Shown: piece by piece, positions 28,101 to 40,400 of the stretch | How positions within the stretch are numbered: the stretch's first letter is position 1 | Layout of the letters: the number at the start of each line of letters is the position of its first letter | NCBI GenBank assembly: GCA_025462835.1 | Contig: JAOAPH010000035.1 | Span: 1 to 64,000 of the forward strand | DNA: 64,000 nt | DNA from: Candidatus Angelobacter sp. | Lineage (GTDB): Bacteria; Acidobacteriota; Terriglobia; Terriglobales; Acidobacteriaceae | Direction of reading: 5' to 3' | Position numbers and translations under genes: made by a program | The notes under the pieces: model-generated | What the model saw: only the letters and a program-made list of their open reading frames with translations | What the model was told of the DNA's origin: nothing | Database searches by the model: none

Positions 28101-31100
28101 CGCAAGCGGCAGTGTGGCATTCGGAGTAAGGACAAAGCTCACGGTCGCCATGTCGGTTCCCGAGCCTACGGGACCCAGCGAACCGGGGACCGTGCAATGG
28201 ATCGTCTGCGGCGGACCGGCAAGAAGCACAGAACAATTGGTTCCGGAAGTAAACGTCAATGCAGAGGTGCTGGGGGTGGAAGGCAGAACAGAGTCCACCA
28301 CGACATTACTGACAGCGGAACCGAGCGAGAGGTTCTGCACAGTTATGTCGTACTGAATAGCATTATGCTTAGTGACCACGAAGTTGGTTCCCGCTACATC
28401 CGGCAATGACGTAGCCGTCAGGATCGGACGCACCACGATGCCGCCGGACTGAACGACGCCCAAGTCGGCGGTACGGACAACGTTGAATGCCTGCGCGTTG
28501 CCCGAATTGTTCGATGATGTCGGATCATTCCAACCAAGAACATCCACGGGAATCGTTACAGAATCCGTGAATGCGAACGAGGGCGGGTTCTGGGTCGGGG
28601 CGATGTTAGCCACACCAGTTTCGGTAATGGTAATTACTTCCCCACCCTGAATGATTCCAGTAGCCGACTGGCAGACGACGACTGCCGCTGGCCCGGCGGG
28701 AAACACGTTTCCGCCGTTGACAGTGCAAGAACCAATGTTCCCGGGAATCGAACTAGACCAAGTAACCGAGTTCACTTTGTATCCGTAATGAACCAACGAA
28801 ATGGTCTCATCCGGCAGTGTGTGTGTCAGCTTGACTGGATGAGTCAGCGAACCTGCGTCATCACCGACGTTCGTAAATTTGATCGTGTATTGCAACGGAT
28901 CACCATCACCGATGTTCGCGCCTGCTTGGATGGGCGAAGCCAGAGTGGGCGAAGTCGCGACGACCGAGGTAATCTTCACGTCTGACTGCGTCTGAACCGT
29001 ACTGGTAACCGTATTCGACGTATTATCAGAACCAGCTGCGCCGTTCGTACCATTGTCATAAGCCATGGGGGACTGTATGACTGCGGAACCAGTGTATTGC
29101 GCGCTGAGTGCGCCGCCGATCAAAAGCGGGGGTGTAAATGTGATTTTTCCTGTTCGCTGGGCTCCACTCTGCAACGGGGTGGCCTGGTTCGCAACAACGC
29201 AAGACACAGTTCCGGCAGCAGCATTAGGTGTACACGTTCCCAGTCCTGTGCCGATGGCACCTGATTGGCTTCCATCGAAATTGGTGAAATTGTGCGCATT
29301 TGCGGAAAAAGTAAACGTGACCGTTGCGCCCACATCGGCGTCTGGACCAAGACCGCCGGTGTTGTCATTCGCGACGGTGAGCGTATAGGTCACCGGTACG
29401 CCGCTAGTAACAGTTGCTGAGGATTGCGTTAATCCGTTCGTGCCTCCGGAAGCAACTAAGTTTGCTTGTTGCCGCACTTCGGTAACAGCCGCGCTTGTGG
29501 TGGTGTCAGGGTTGGTGGTGTCCGGCGTGGGTTCGATCACTGCCGCGCTAATCGTCGCCGAAAGCAAGCTCACGTTCGTCTTGTTCTGCCCGGGACTGTT
29601 CGTCTGGACGATTCCCGATTCCGGCTGCACAATGACGTTGAATATGTATGTGGTTCCGGTCGGAAGATTCGGAAGCGTGCAAGCCCGCGTTGTCGCAGTA
29701 AAGGTGACATTGCAGACTGGGGCGCCGAGTCCGCTGACCGAATTGCTGGATTGGAACCTGTAATTATGGTCGAAAGTAAGCAGCACACTGACATTAGTGG
29801 CAGTCGAGCCGCTACTCGATACCGTGATCGTATGTGTAATGTTGCCGTCTGAACTGACCGCTGCGGTTGCGTTGGCTGAGACCATGTGCAGGTCAGCGCG
29901 ACGCTCCTCAATAGTGTTTACCGTACTGGAAGTTAGAGTGATTGTCCCGGAACTGTCAAAGTCGCTTGTGGACAAGCTGAGATCCAACTGCGCGGATGCA
30001 TTCAGGACTGCGGTTGCGATCGTGGGGGTACTCACTGCTGCTGGCGTGATGGTCACGTTCACCTGCTGACTTCCGCCAGTGGCAGCAATGGTTGGAATGG
30101 TGCAATTAAGAGGTGCGGTACCGGTGCACGTAAGAGTGACACTTCCAGAGACCTGCGTTACAGAGCCGACCAATGCATATCCCGTTGGCAGATTGAGACC
30201 CAACACCACATTCGTTGCTGGATCCACGCCGGCATTGTTGACGGTCGCTTGGTAGGTGATCGATCCAGTCGAAGCTACCGCTGCCGCGATAAATACGGTA
30301 GGCGGCGTTGTATAGCCTGTGCCTGGTGAGGTCACATTGATCGCAGTCACTGCTCCGGCCGCTACCGTAGCGGTTGCAGTCGCTCCCGTGCCTCCGCCGC
30401 CAACCAAGGCGACACTCGGCGCTACTGAATAGCCTGTACCCGGTGCGGTCACGTTAACTGCAGTCACTCCACCGGCAGCGACTGTAGCTGTCGCTGTGGC
30501 TCCGGTTCCTACCGCAGGATTGGTTTCCACAAATGAAGAGAGCGTCAGCGTGGTTTGTCGTTGAACGTTGGTTGTTAACGGCCCAGCAGTTGTGACACAG
30601 CCGCCGCAAACATTTATTGCGTCAGCAGAAGCGATGCTGGTGATTGATCCAAGATAGTTTGGCCCTTGATTCACGGCAGCAAGAAGAGAAGGTGGCGTGA
30701 CTGAAACCGTTACCGGTATTGCAGTTCCCGCGCCACCGATCGGCACCGTTCCGATATTGCAATCGGGTGCTGTCAATGTGCCGCCACAAGCTCCTCCCGG
30801 TGAACTGGAAACTGGCTTCGTGTTCTGTGGCAAAGAGAGGATGACGTGCGTATTGTCAGCAGGATCGAAACCCGCATTGGCAACGGTGAAGGTGTAATTG
30901 AAACCAGGTGAACTGTTTGACACCGTCGACGGGGCAGAGAAGCCGGAGACAGATAATTGATTCTCGTGGCGAATCACCGGCCCCGGTGAGAGTGTCGCAG
31001 AACTATTTAGGGAGGGGGTATCCGTAGTTCCGCCTGTCGTTGTAATCGCGACTGTGCTACCAAGATTGACAAAGGCTTGTGTGGCATCCAGAGGAGCGAG

Positions 31101-34100
31101 CCCGCTGATCGTGAAACTTTGCGGCCCGGAGATTATCACTGTTGGTGCGGACGTGTATCCGAATCCAACAGTATCCACAGTAATGCCGGTAATGGAACCA
31201 TTAGCGTCGACTGCCGCCGAGGCTGTTGCGCCGGTGCCTCCTCCTCCACTTAGGTCAAGCAAGGTGATGATGGGAGTAGTGTAACCAGCGCCTGGGCTGT
31301 TAACAGTAACTGAAGTTACCGTCCCATTAACATCGATTGCAGCGGTTGCTGAAGCACCGCCCGCGCCGCTGGAAATCACAACTGCCGGGGTTGTGGTGTA
31401 TCCGGAACCTTGGTTATTAACAATGATGGATGTCACGGTGTTGCCTGCCAGCACCGCTGTTGCAGTGGCTCCCGTCCCACCTCCGCCTATTAAAGAAACG
31501 GCCGGCACAGCCGTATAGCCGCTACCTGGGCTGACCACGGTGATCGCGGTCACGTTTCCCGACGCTACCGTGGCGGTCGCTGCGGCACCCGTACCACCTA
31601 CCGCGGCAATCATTGCAGCATCAGGGATAGCACAAACGACATTTGCTCCCGGCGATGCCTGATTGCAGAACGAGGGCATCGTGGTGGCCGTAAACTTCGC
31701 CGTCGAAGGATTGGTAAAGCTCTGCGTGATAGTTACGTTGGTAGCGTTCAGAGGACCATTGTTGGCGTAGTTGACCGTAAAGGTAAGGGGCTGTCCCGCG
31801 CGTACCGGATCGGGGGCTGCGCTGAAGCCTCCATTGTTTGTTACATCGAGATCGGCACCGGGAGCGCGATAGTCCACGTTAATAACAACGTTGGTGCTGC
31901 CCGTCCCCGTGAAAACTTGCGTGCTGTCGCCCGCGGTTCCAGCAGCCGTGACTGAATTCGGCAGAATATTGCTGGCGGCTTGCGTGAAGTGTCCATCGAA
32001 TACGACGTGTCCCGTGGCACCGTTCGCGATGGACGCAATGGGACATGTAACCACACCTCCTCCGGTAACGCAGCCAGTGCCCGCCGCCGGCGTTGTGATG
32101 TTGTCGACCACGAAGTTGGCGGGATATGCGGAGGAAACCACGACATTAGTTGCATCGTTGCCCTGCAAGCTATCGTTCTTCACACTAATGTCATAGGTGA
32201 GAGAGGTGTCGGAACCCTGGTTATATATGTTGCCAGCCGGCACCGTGACATTTGAGATCGCCGTTCCGGTCACGGTCAAATTGATGATGCGGGCGTTGGG
32301 CAGATTGAGCGTGCCGCTCGCGGGATTGCTCGCACTTGGCTTCTCTGCCGACGCAACGGTTCCTTGCAGAGCAATCGGGTTGATTGCGCCAGGGCATGAA
32401 GCTGTGGTGCACTCCGCCGCATTCGTAGGCGTTGCCGAAACTGCAATTACCGTAGAGCCGCCTGCAGTGATATTGCCCAGCGAACAGGTAACGCCGCCAG
32501 GTCCGCCGGAAAGGCTGCCCACGCGGGGAGTCGAACACGTTCCCGACACAGTACCTGAAAATGTGGGCGCGGGACTGATCGTAAGCAGATCATTGCCGCT
32601 GCCGTCATTAGGAATCGGTAAGTCGACAGTTGTCGCCGATGCCGCATTGGCGTTGGTCACTGTCCATTTGTAAGTAATGGAAGTGGGGGATGTGCCATCG
32701 GTTCCGACCGGCAATGGCGGCACCGGGGTGAGTTGCGTGCCGTTGATCGTAAATCCCGGTTGCGTGTTTGAATTGGCCTGCAGCTTGGCGACGAAGGAAC
32801 CCGTTGCAGTCACGGGCGTCGTCTGGAAAGCACTAGAGGTGACTGAAACACTTCCATCCGTTGTTCCCACGACATAGGCTTCTGGCTCAGCCGAGGCCGG
32901 GAACCGTCCTGCCATTCCGGTGATAGCGTCCGTGCCGGCACCGCCGAGGAAGGTGCTATAGACCAAAGCAGTGCCAGTACCGTTTACCCGGGCGACGAAG
33001 CCGTCCTGAGGGCTGGCATTAGTGGATTGCAGCGCATTGATATCAAATAGACCAGCCGCCGTCTGCGTGGTTGTCTGGCCGGCAATATAGGCTTCGCAAG
33101 CGTTTACACCATTGCAGGCGGGATTTACGAAGATTGCGTTTCCGATGGTCGATCCTGTTCCACCTAGATATGCAGAATAGGTGAATGAGGCGCCTCCCGC
33201 GGCGACCTTCGCCACGAACGCGTCTTCCGTCCCGGCAAATCCTCCTGACTGAATCGTGTTTGTCTTGTCAGGAAACTGTGGAACAGAGGCATTGGAAGAA
33301 AGAGTGCTGCCAGTTACATAGGCATTCCCTAGCGCGTCCACTGCAATGGCTTTGCCCTCATCGTCCCCGTCGCCACCCATAAGCGTTGCATACTTGGCTT
33401 TCGCGAGCACTGCAGCGCTGTTAGTTCCGGGTGAGCCAGTTCCGACGGTAGAGCCTGGGTTGCCATGGCAATTGGCGGCGTCGCTATAAGTAAACCCAGT
33501 CCCGCTTGCGGTGACGACTGTGAAAGTCCCGTCGAAATCGTAGCCATTGTTATTCATGCCCACGCCACTTATTGTCACGATGTCATTCACTGCAAATGTG
33601 TTCGCAGCGGTGATCGTTACAGTGCCGGTATTGGCACAACTGGCGACGGTAATCGGAGCGGACTTAGTATTGGCATGAACTACAAAGCCGTCTTGTGTAC
33701 TGCCCTTGGTGGTCTGGGCCGCACCAGCAGTCGTGGGAAAGGTAGCCGAGGCAGTTTTGCCTGTGAGATACACGTCATCTATTCCAGCGGCCACAATGGC
33801 ATTGGCAGCATCACTGCCCGCGCCGCCGAGATATGTGGCGTACTTTAGGTCAGCTATGCTGGCACCGGCCGGATGCAACTTGACCAGGAAAATGTCATCG
33901 GCGCCTGCATTCGTGTTTTGAATACCTCTCCCGAATGATGGTGCAGTTACATCCGTACTGGTTGTCCCTTTGATAAAGCTGAAATCCGCGGAGTTGGTCG
34001 AGCCACTGACATAAATGTCGCCGTTACTGTCCACTGCAATGCCGTTACCGACGTTACTCGTGCCCGAACCAGAGAGGTAGGTGGAGTAATCCAGCGTTGT

Positions 34101-35528
34101 GCCGTCAAAATGCAGCTTCGTGACAAAGACTTCAGGTTGAGCGGCCGTAATGAATGTGGCTGTCGCAGTTGCTCCTGTTCCGCCACCACCGGTAATCGAC
34201 ACAGTGGGCGCTGAAGTGTATCCAATTCCTCCGTTTGTAATAGTGATTAAAGTCACTCTCTTGCTGGTGGTGTTGATGGCGCTGGTTGCCAATGCGCCGG
34301 AGCCGGCACCGCCGCTGATAGTTACCGTTGGCGCAGAAGCGTAGTTGGTAGTCCCCACGTTGGTGATTTGAATTGAACTAATCGGCAAGTGACCGCTGAA
34401 CGCGCCCGTGGTAGTCGGGTAGTCGGTGGAGCTAGTCTGACCAGTGATATAGGCGTTTCCAGCAGTATCTACTGCGATTGCGTTTGCTGTGTCAGATCCG
34501 GTGCCGCCGATAAACGTAAGGAAGCTTAGCGTTGTGCCGGAAGAATTGAGCTTGGCAACAAAGACATCGCCAGCACCGCCCGGACCGCAGGTCGCACAGG
34601 CAGTCGCGCTCTTCGGTGCAAACGGTCCCGCAGTTACAACCGTGCCCGTGATGTATGCATTGCCGCTGCTGTCGACAGCAATCGCCTTAGCCGTAACCAG
34701 GGATGCGGCACTGAGATACGTGGAGTAATTCAAGACGGGATCAATGACCAGTTCTTTGCTGCGGTCATATTCTCCGACACGGAAACTCACGCGATTTCTT
34801 TCCAACTGATATCCGCCCGCGATCTCCACGCGGGAGCCATTCTTTTCCTGATAGATCAGCGGCTTCTTAAATCGTAGTTCGCCGTTTTTTGTTTCTAGAA
34901 CGAGATCGCCCGATGCATCGACGCGAAGCTTCTGTGCCCCACTTACTTTCAAAGCAATCTTGTTAGGGTCGGCGCCGGGAGCAACTACGAAGTCATGTTC
35001 CAGTTGCTGCTGGTTACCGTAGTAAAGAAGATCAATGCCGGGATAGACGCCGGCATATCGGACCTTGGAAAAGTTCTCGATATTGGTACGCCACTTGGCA
35101 GGGTTATTTCCAATGAAGTAATTCGTCTTGCCGGGCAACAGATCGAGTCCGCTCGCGGGTATGTTCGAATGCGCTCCCGCGATCTTGAGCCGGACTACAT
35201 CGCCGTTTTTCCCATTCTTATCGGAGGCTAGCGAAAGTACAGCCTCATTCCCGGTAAGGAATAGGTTATAGCCAGCTCCGCGGGAGACGAATTTCACGCG
35301 AGAATCGAGTTGTCCACCATTCGCTTCAAATGCCAAAGGCAGCCGGCTGAAGGTCGCCGACATTTTGGCCATATCCGCAGCTTTGCCCGAGACACTGGGA
35401 ACGGCTAATGATTTGGAGGCTTTCTCCAATACCTGGGCCGGCAGGAGAACACTGCACGAGCTTAGCGTCAGCAGTAACAGGCTTTTGGAAACGAGCGAGC
35501 GAATGGAAACGGTGGACTTACTTGACAT
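25182..35528 (-). CDS. Giant SBBP/DUF11 repeat surface protein
   Basis: About 3448 residues from the ATG at 35528 (GAGGG 7 bases upstream; a TTG two codons earlier is possible). A signal peptide ([16 protein letters not shown]) is followed by a DUF7948-like domain to about residue 260 ([28 protein letters not shown]). SBBP beta-propeller repeats follow to about residue 910 ([10 protein letters not shown] and related phrases), then an array of DUF11-type Ig-like repeats to about 3000. Near the C-terminus are two hydrophobic stretches separated by GKSRRKK and followed by [11 protein letters not shown] and a final Ig-like strand set. It is likely displayed at the cell surface for adhesion or as a stalk. 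Three blocks of a GxGY repeat interrupt the SBBP and DUF11 units. Its own terminator and a 354-bp gap upstream make it monocistronic. Confidence 0.85.
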   Translation of the reverse strand: MSSKSTVSIRSLVSKSLLLLTLSSCSVLLPAQVLEKASKSLAVPSVSGKAADMAKMSATFSRLPLAFEANGGQLDSRVKFVSRGAGYNLFLTGNEAVLSLASDKNGKNGDVVRLKIAGAHSNIPASGLDLLPGKTNYFIGNNPAKWRTNIENFSKVRYAGVYPGIDLLYYGNQQQLEHDFVVAPGADPNKIALKVSGAQKLRVDASGDLVLETKNGELRFKKPLIYQEKNGSRVEIAGGYQLERNRVSFRVGEYDRSKELVIDPVLNYSTYLSAASLVTAKAIAVDSSGNAYITGTVVTAGPFAPKSATACATCGPGGAGDVFVAKLNSSGTTLSFLTFIGGTGSDTANAIAVDTAGNAYITGQTSSTDYPTTTGAFSGHLPISSIQITNVGTTNYASAPTVTISGGAGSGALATSAINTTSKRVTLITITNGGIGYTSAPTVSITGGGGTGATATATFITAAQPEVFVTKLHFDGTTLDYSTYLSGSGTSNVGNGIAVDSNGDIYVSGSTNSADFSFIKGTTSTDVTAPSFGRGIQNTNAGADDIFLVKLHPAGASIADLKYATYLGGAGSDAANAIVAAGIDDVYLTGKTASATFPTTAGAAQTTKGSTQDGFVVHANTKSAPITVASCANTGTVTITAANTFAVNDIVTISGVGMNNNGYDFDGTFTVVTASGTGFTYSDAANCHGNPGSTVGTGSPGTNSAAVLAKAKYATLMGGDGDDEGKAIAVDALGNAYVTGSTLSSNASVPQFPDKTNTIQSGGFAGTEDAFVAKVAAGGASFTYSAYLGGTGSTIGNAIFVNPACNGVNACEAYIAGQTTTQTAAGLFDINALQSTNASPQDGFVARVNGTGTALVYSTFLGGAGTDAITGMAGRFPASAEPEAYVVGTTDGSVSVTSSAFQTTPVTATGSFVAKLQANSNTQPGFTINGTQLTPVPPLPVGTDGTSPTSITYKWTVTNANAASATTVDLPIPNDGSGNDLLTISPAPTFSGTVSGTCSTPRVGSLSGGPGGVTCSLGNITAGGSTVIAVSATPTNAAECTTASCPGAINPIALQGTVASAEKPSASNPASGTLNLPNARIINLTVTGTAISNVTVPAGNIYNQGSDTSLTYDISVKNDSLQGNDATNVVVSSAYPANFVVDNITTPAAGTGCVTGGGVVTCPIASIANGATGHVVFDGHFTQAASNILPNSVTAAGTAGDSTQVFTGTGSTNVVINVDYRAPGADLDVTNNGGFSAAPDPVRAGQPLTFTVNYANNGPLNATNVTITQSFTNPSTAKFTATTMPSFCNQASPGANVVCAIPDAAMIAAVGGTGAAATATVASGNVTAITVVSPGSGYTAVPAVSLIGGGGTGATATAVLAGNTVTSIIVNNQGSGYTTTPAVVISSGAGGASATAAIDVNGTVTSVTVNSPGAGYTTPIITLLDLSGGGGTGATASAAVDANGSITGITVDTVGFGYTSAPTVIISGPQSFTISGLAPLDATQAFVNLGSTVAITTTGGTTDTPSLNSSATLSPGPVIRHENQLSVSGFSAPSTVSNSSPGFNYTFTVANAGFDPADNTHVILSLPQNTKPVSSSPGGACGGTLTAPDCNIGTVPIGGAGTAIPVTVSVTPPSLLAAVNQGPNYLGSITSIASADAINVCGGCVTTAGPLTTNVQRQTTLTLSSFVETNPAVGTGATATATVAAGGVTAVNVTAPGTGYSVAPSVALVGGGGTGATATATVAAGAVTAINVTSPGTGYTTPPTVFIAAAVASTGSITYQATVNNAGVDPATNVVLGLNLPTGYALVGSVTQVSGSVTLTCTGTAPLNCTIPTIAATGGSQQVNVTITPAAVSTPTIATAVLNASAQLDLSLSTSDFDSSGTITLTSSTVNTIEERRADLHMVSANATAAVSSDGNITHTITVSSSGSTATNVSVLLTFDHNYRFQSSNSVSGLGAPVCNVTFTATTRACTLPNLPTGTTYIFNVIVQPESGIVQTNSPGQNKTNVSLLSATISAAVIEPTPDTTNPDTTTSAAVTEVRQQANLVASGGTNGLTQSSATVTSGVPVTYTLTVANDNTGGLGPDADVGATVTFTFSANAHNFTNFDGSQSGAIGTGLGTCTPNAAAGTVSCVVANQATPLQSGAQRTGKITFTPPLLIGGALSAQYTGSAVIQSPMAYDNGTNGAAGSDNTSNTVTSTVQTQSDVKITSVVATSPTLASPIQAGANIGDGDPLQYTIKFTNVGDDAGSLTHPVKLTHTLPDETISLVHYGYKVNSVTWSSSIPGNIGSCTVNGGNVFPAGPAAVVVCQSATGIIQGGEVITITETGVANIAPTQNPPSFAFTDSVTIPVDVLGWNDPTSSNNSGNAQAFNVVRTADLGVVQSGGIVVRPILTATSLPDVAGTNFVVTKHNAIQYDITVQNLSLGSAVSNVVVDSVLPSTPSTSALTFTSGTNCSVLLAGPPQTIHCTVPGSLGPVGSGTDMATVSFVLTPNATLPLAGSPTVSLSFNPAVSASGNTDTNPANNSNIPAQITVQRDSDISVAIVGPAVPVTVTSPAPGVTPTFNYIITASNSGPSVATGIRVQDQLPSASDLQFVSASWPTVGSTTSGTCAVGIGTNVNCDLGKMDVGASVPITFTVRPVLSVLVANKLGISNPVTISSPDVSETTNVAPDADSWPVDLRGQADLSVAITPTPVPQPGAHTNISGNGTASHVLVGDRVSYDVQITNNGPYPAGSQITLTDTIDARVNLISAADAGGTGFTCVAATCSASSLQVGGVAHVAIVTDVPPSAVPAGQKTTLTNSAVVTQYTNGTNVVNDITDNAHANNTASTPTIIADAAEDLVISQTAPPTALTPAAGGPANSAAFTVKVTNNNDVPSGRSAATNVQVVNAVTISPNNSVTSITAPAGCVVTAVTLLNASSDKATVTCTLAGSIASGASSSFTFSMTPTKPGTISNSPTVTSTTATNVTNVEVDPDTSNNTLSAAAIAASTITVNNTPPGPQTVNPVDPISGIPNTNVSIFFPNVTISGSSFVTVTSTPANGSLASTLVPTTTYYNLASAAVSTTPLKICVNYTGTSFLNSERVRLYSVNTGSDITSSLDQVANIVCGNFNNNLTTSLTGSTANSFAVSEPKNTPPQLKPGQTILASASPSQQSSGKGVTGTSVTLSSNIIDNDIGQGCFTPKGSTAANGAANSCSDVLTFTWTGQFVDGTVKVFTCTSPYTAAGSCKTPDGSVLNGENLDVSVTTTAQTLHLTVSDQTNDPATGVLGPIAVPLSQTGTSTAGTATVTVNKGQTGTFNVLTVDYTGTTPLNLSFTGAPSLSASQITCSASPATLSGPVTGQSVTVLCSTQGQVFAMSAPPRNMNRGDAPMVATMVGFSGLPLVGLLLLPGKSRRKKMLKIWAMFGLLLLMVAFQASCGGGGGGSFGGAPVLQNAGTPAGTYTVTVNSATGLTAHYGATPNATPATSLTLVVQ
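30280..30516 (-). repeat. GxGY/GGGGTGA repeat block C in giant protein
   Basis: Encodes two units of a roughly 38-residue repeat with the phrases [23 protein letters not shown] and [10 protein letters not shown], placed between the first strand of a DUF11-type unit and its continuation. Confidence 0.7.
31128..31608 (-). repeat. GxGY/GGGGTGA repeat block B in giant protein
   Basis: Encodes four units ([40 protein letters not shown]) separated by Gly-rich GGGGTGATA-type turns and VT-rich strands. The block splits a DUF11-type unit between VVCAIPDAA and [13 protein letters not shown], which together would make a normal unit. Confidence 0.7.
34140..34392 (-). repeat. GxGY/GGGGTGA repeat block A in giant protein
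   Basis: Encodes two units ([10 protein letters not shown] and [10 protein letters not shown] with GGGGTGATATAT). It lies inside an SBBP propeller repeat, between TTGAFSG and QPEVFVTKL, a junction that is normally only about 10 residues long. Confidence 0.7.
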
Positions 35529-35888
35529 GGTCAAACCCTCGACTTCTTGAACTGGACATGCAAAAAGGAAAATCAGGGGGGCCCACGAGGCACACTTATG
35601 CGTGCAGCGTTTGAAGCAATAAAAATTCAGGGGAGGTAAGCCGTCGGAAGTCTATATCAACTACCGCGACAGTCAATGTTTTTCTTGGGCTTGAATAGCC
35701 TTAAGGCATAAATCAGCAGCGACTACTGCGAAGCACTAAGTCCTTGAGTCGAATACCTGAAAACTCACATTGGCACATCGAGGACAGATACGATAAACTG
35801 CGGCGTCATTCTTTATTGCGCTTGATCACACTTCAAGGTTGCGGGCAATCAGACCTGTCGCGCCAATCGACAGCTTTGGGCTTTATTC
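35529..35888. other. Divergent promoter region
   Basis: This 360-bp gap separates the divergent starts of the giant surface-protein gene and the FHA-cyclase gene, so it must contain both promoters. I see no coding frame, strong hairpin or clear -35/-10 pair I would defend. Confidence 0.5.
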
Positions 35889-37193
35889 ATGGATAAAAAG
35901 AAAACTACTGTCAGCCAGTTGCTTGGGTCCGTGGGCAACCAGGCTGCGGCCGCGGCCGAACTGGAAAAATTCCGGCGCAATATCACCATCCTGTTCACTG
36001 ACATCAAGGGGTCAACTTCCTATTTCGAACGCTACGGAGATGCAGCGGGATTGCTGATGGTCTCCACATGCAATAACGCGATCGGCGATATCGTGCGTGA
36101 GCATGGCGGCAAAGTCATCAAGGAGATAGGCGATGCGGTCATGGCCAGCTATGACGACTGCACTTTGTCGGTCAAAAGCGCCATAAAAATGCAGCAGGCA
36201 ATCTATGAGGACAGTCTCACGAAGCCTGAACAGGACCGCGTGGCCATCCGCATTGGACTGAACTACGGCCCCGGCATTGTCCGTGAGCACGATGTTTTCG
36301 GCGATGTCGTGAATGTCGCTTCACGGGTGGAAAGCGTGGGATCGCCAGAGCAGATCGTCATCTCTGACACGCTGTACGAGCAAGTTGCATCCAGCGGTCA
36401 ATTTAAGTTGCATGCGCTCGGGCGCTTTGCGCTGAAGGGCAAGGGCGAAAACCGCGAGCTTTATGAAGTCCAATGGACGGATCGACTACAGCCACGTCGC
36501 GCTGCTGCGCATACCGTGGTTATGTCCAGTTCAAAGGCCATGGCGGTGCCTCGATTCAAGCTCCTCCGCGTACTTAAAGACGGCAGCGTTGGCGACCAGT
36601 ACAAGCTGAAGAACGACCAGTTGGAAGTAGGCCGGCTTCGCGGGGATGTTCAATTTCCGGAAGACGACAAGATGGCTCCGCTCCATGCGCGCTTCTCTGT
36701 CGAGAAAGATCAGCTCTTCATCGAGGACATCAGCGGAGTTAGCAGCGTGTTCATCGGACTGATCGCAACCTACACCATGCGCGATGGCGACATCATCCGC
36801 ATGGGCGAACAGATGTTCCGCTTCCGCGAAAAAGTGGAAGCAGTGGCGAATGCCGCAGCGCGCGGCACTACGATCATCGATCTATCGGCGACCATGGACG
36901 AGCCGGTTGCAGAATTGATTTTCGTCGGCGCAGACTTCCTCGACACACCTGCGCGTCTGCCGCTGAACGAAGAAGAAATAAGTTTTGGTCGTAGTCGCGG
37001 CACATTCGTCTTCCCAGAAGACCCTTTCATGAGCCGCGCTCACTGCAAGATCTATCATCGCGGAGAAGATTTCTTCGTCGAGGATTTGGGCAGCCGCAAC
37101 GGAACGTTTATAAAAGTCCGCGGCAAAGCGCCGGTGCCAACCGGCGCCACCGTGCTAGTAGGCAGTCAAGTATTCAAACTTGACGTGCAATAG
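35889..37193 (+). CDS. Class III adenylate cyclase with two C-terminal FHA domains
   Basis: A 434-residue cytoplasmic protein. The cyclase domain spans about 29-200: FTDIKGST with metal-binding Asp38, EIGDAVMASY with Asp82 and the preceding adenine-specifying Lys78, and FGDVVNVASR with the conserved Asn and Arg, so ATP-to-cAMP activity is expected. Two FHA-like modules follow. The first (about 225-315) lacks the canonical R/S/N residues and is degenerate. The second (about 340-434) is canonical: SFGRSRG, MSRAHCKI and DLGSRNGT. The second FHA should bind phosphothreonine, linking the cyclase to the Ser/Thr kinases of this region (inference). It is transcribed divergently from the giant surface-protein gene. 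Confidence 0.9.
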   Translation: MDKKKTTVSQLLGSVGNQAAAAAELEKFRRNITILFTDIKGSTSYFERYGDAAGLLMVSTCNNAIGDIVREHGGKVIKEIGDAVMASYDDCTLSVKSAIKMQQAIYEDSLTKPEQDRVAIRIGLNYGPGIVREHDVFGDVVNVASRVESVGSPEQIVISDTLYEQVASSGQFKLHALGRFALKGKGENRELYEVQWTDRLQPRRAAAHTVVMSSSKAMAVPRFKLLRVLKDGSVGDQYKLKNDQLEVGRLRGDVQFPEDDKMAPLHARFSVEKDQLFIEDISGVSSVFIGLIATYTMRDGDIIRMGEQMFRFREKVEAVANAAARGTTIIDLSATMDEPVAELIFVGADFLDTPARLPLNEEEISFGRSRGTFVFPEDPFMSRAHCKIYHRGEDFFVEDLGSRNGTFIKVRGKAPVPTGATVLVGSQVFKLDVQ

Positions 37194-37368
37194 TCTCCTC
37201 GCTCTCATCACATAAATTTTGCGCGTCCGCCACTCTTCATATAAGCCACCGTTCTATGGATTTCCATATCTGGCGCTGAATAATATCCCAATCTAAGTAC
37301 CTCGATTTGCCAAACATCTTTTTGATTCAGCAACTTAGAATCGATTTTGTTGGGCACCTGAATTGCCT

Positions 37369-37381
37369 AATAACAGTTATT
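37369..37381. promoter_or_regulatory. Palindrome upstream of TonB receptor
   Basis: AATAACAGTTATT is a perfect inverted repeat around a central base, 67 bp before the ATG at 37449. CAACTTA stands 32 bp further upstream (37331-37337). It is a candidate operator. Confidence 0.3.
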
Positions 37382-37448
37382 CGGAAATTGTCTTTTATTG
37401 GTACGGTTTTCGGCTCCTCCGTTTTTAACTCCATGAAGGGAAACTCAA

Positions 37449-40400
37449 ATGACCACTAAGTTTAGAGGGTACCGGTTAGCTCTAGCGGTTATCGCCACGC
37501 TGGGCATTCTTTTCTCTCTTACGCTACCGCTGGCCGCCCAGGATGCGACCGGTAAAGTAGTCGGCACGGTGACTGATCCGCAAGGCGCTGTTGTAGCCGG
37601 CGCGAAAGTAACTGTTACGAACACTGCCACCTCGGTCACTCGCGAAGCGACCACGGCTGCTGATGGCACCTTCTTGGTGAACGCATTGCCGATCGGTAAT
37701 TACACGGTAGCAGTACAAAAAAACGGTTTCACGAAAGCCGTCTCACCCGTCCAGCAATTATTTATTAACCAAAACCTACGCATGGATATGAAGCTTGCGG
37801 TAGGTGCCAGCACGGAAACAGTGGAAGTCCAGGCGCAAGCCGCCGGCGTGGAAACCATCAACGCCACCCTCGGCCAATCTGTCACCAGTCGTCCCTTGGT
37901 GAACCTACCCTTGAACGGACGCAACGTTTTTCAGCTCGCGCTCTTGCAGCCTGGAGTTACTGAATCGAATAACCCTGGTAATACCAGCGGCGGGTCGGGT
38001 TTCAGTATTGCGGGTGGGCGTGGAGACTCCGTTACTTATTTGCTTGATGGCGGTATGAACAACAACTTGCTAAACAATGCTCCGGTTTATAACCCCAATC
38101 CGGATGCAATCGCAGAATTCAAGATCCTCACCAGCAACTACACCGCCGAGTATGGACGCAACGGCGGCGGAATCATCAGCGTCGTAACTAAGTCGGGCAG
38201 CAATGGCCTACATGGCAGCGCTTTCGAATTCGTTCGCAACGAAGACTTGAATGCCAATTCTTATTTCAACAAGCAACAGGGATTTCAGCGCGACATCTTG
38301 AAGCGCAATCAGTTCGGCGGCACATTAGGCGGGCCGGTCATTAAGAATAAGGCTTTCTTTTTCGTAGCGTATCAGGTGCAACGTCTTGTGCAGCAGGTTT
38401 CAAATACTCCACAACCGACTTTCACGCCACGTGAGTTGACTGGGGATTTCTCCAAATCAAGCGGTGGTGCTCCAGATCAGAACGTCGTTACGTTCCTCCA
38501 GGCGAATCCGTTCTACCAACCCAATACTGCATTAGCGGCACAGGGCATCATCGATCCCAATAAGATCGACCCGGTCGCAAAAAAGTATATTGCCGCTGGT
38601 CTGATCCCGACCTCAGCCACAGGCATCTTGAACGAACAAGGTCCAGGCAAAGACAACAACACCGAGTTGACTACGAAGTTTGACTTCAACTTCACTGATC
38701 GAGACAAACTTGGAATTACCCTGGGTCGTACTCCAAGATCGGTGGTCGCGAACTATCGCAGTAATGGAAACACGGGCTCAGTGTTCAGCAGCTCTAACAA
38801 ATATCCGATTGCCAACGAAAGCACCAACCTCTTCAGCAGCATAGCGTACACAAAAATTTTCACGTCTAACGTGTTGAATGAAGCCCGCTTCACGGCTCAG
38901 CGCGCGCATGGAATTTCATTTACTCCTGGCGCGACACTGCCTGTTCCTTCTGCTCTAGGCGTCGGCGTCACCCCGGACTTGCCGAATGGACCGCCACGAC
39001 TTGGGTTTGGCAGTGGCATGTCCCTCGGGTTTAGCCCCAATGGACCGCAGGACATCGTCAACAATACCTTTATTTATTCAGATACTGTGTCGTGGACAAA
39101 AGGCAAGCACAACTGGAAATTCGGCTTCAACTTCTCTCCGTACCAGAACAACACTGTCTATGATTTCTACGGCGACGGTGAATTTGACTTCTATGGGACC
39201 GGCGGCGGTAGTTTCTCCCAAAACGATTTCGCAGACTTTCTCATGGGCTTACCGGATGAATATTTCCAATTCGGCAATGCCCCATCGAATATCCGCAGCA
39301 AGTCCTATTACGGGTTCGCGCAAGATGAATGGCACGTACGTCATAACCTGACGCTCACGCTTGGTATTCGGTATGAATACAGCTCACCTAAACTCGATAC
39401 TCAAGGTCGCTCGTTTAGCCTGGCCAAAGGTAAGCAATCCACCGTCTTTACCAAGGCTCCGGTTGGGGTCCTGTTCCCCGGCGATGCTGGCGCTCCCACT
39501 GGTGCCAACTTCCCGGACAAGAACGACTGGGCGCCACGCGTTGGATTTGCGTGGGACCCCTTTAGCAAGGGAAAAACCAGTATTCGCGGGGGTTTCGGGG
39601 TCTTCTACGATGTACTGAAAGGCGAAGATAACCTTCAATTCAATGGTCAGGCTCCTTTCTTTGGCTTTGGCGATATCTTCTTCGACCCGATTGCCAATCC
39701 CGCTGCTTCTCCGGGGTATTTCAACACTCCTTGGACGACTAACAACTCCGGCACTCCGAACTCGTTCCCGTCGAAACCTCCCGCCAGCAATATTGACTTC
39801 GCAGCCGCTGGCTTCACGCCGTTCGGCGGCGGTGGCGTCTACTTCGTTGACCCGAACCTTCGCACTCCTTACACCTATCAGTACAACCTGAGTGTCCAGC
39901 AGCAGCTCCCATCGAGTGTAACTTTCGAGACCAGCTATGTCGGCAGCAGGTCAAAGAAGTTGACATCGTTGGTGGATAGCAACCCATTCGTTTTGGGTAC
40001 CGGCACTCGCACCTTTAACACCGTCCCGGGCGCAAGCTTTGCCCGTCTGGACACCTTCCGCAATGTGTCGAGCGCGTACTACGACAGTATGCAGACGAGC
40101 TTGACCAAACAAAACTCGGACACCGCATGGCTGGGAAATACCTATTTCACACTGGCATACACCTGGGCTCACAACATTGACACTGCATCTGGTTTCCGTA
40201 ACCGAACCAGCAAGGTGTCTTACTATCAACCCAACCGCAATCGTGCTTCGTCAGACTTTGACATCGCGCATCGCATCACCTTCAGCGGCGGATGGGATCT
40301 ACCCCTGGATCGCAAGTGGAGCAACCGCCTTACAAAAGGATGGAGCATTTATCCGATCGTGAGCTGGCGAACTGGCTTCGCGCTGGATGTCTTAGGAGGG

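Noticed and set aside
25182-35528. Repeated DNA in the giant gene as a CRISPR array or mobile repeat array
   Set aside because: Repeats are diverged at DNA level, in frame with a protein and without uniform spacers.
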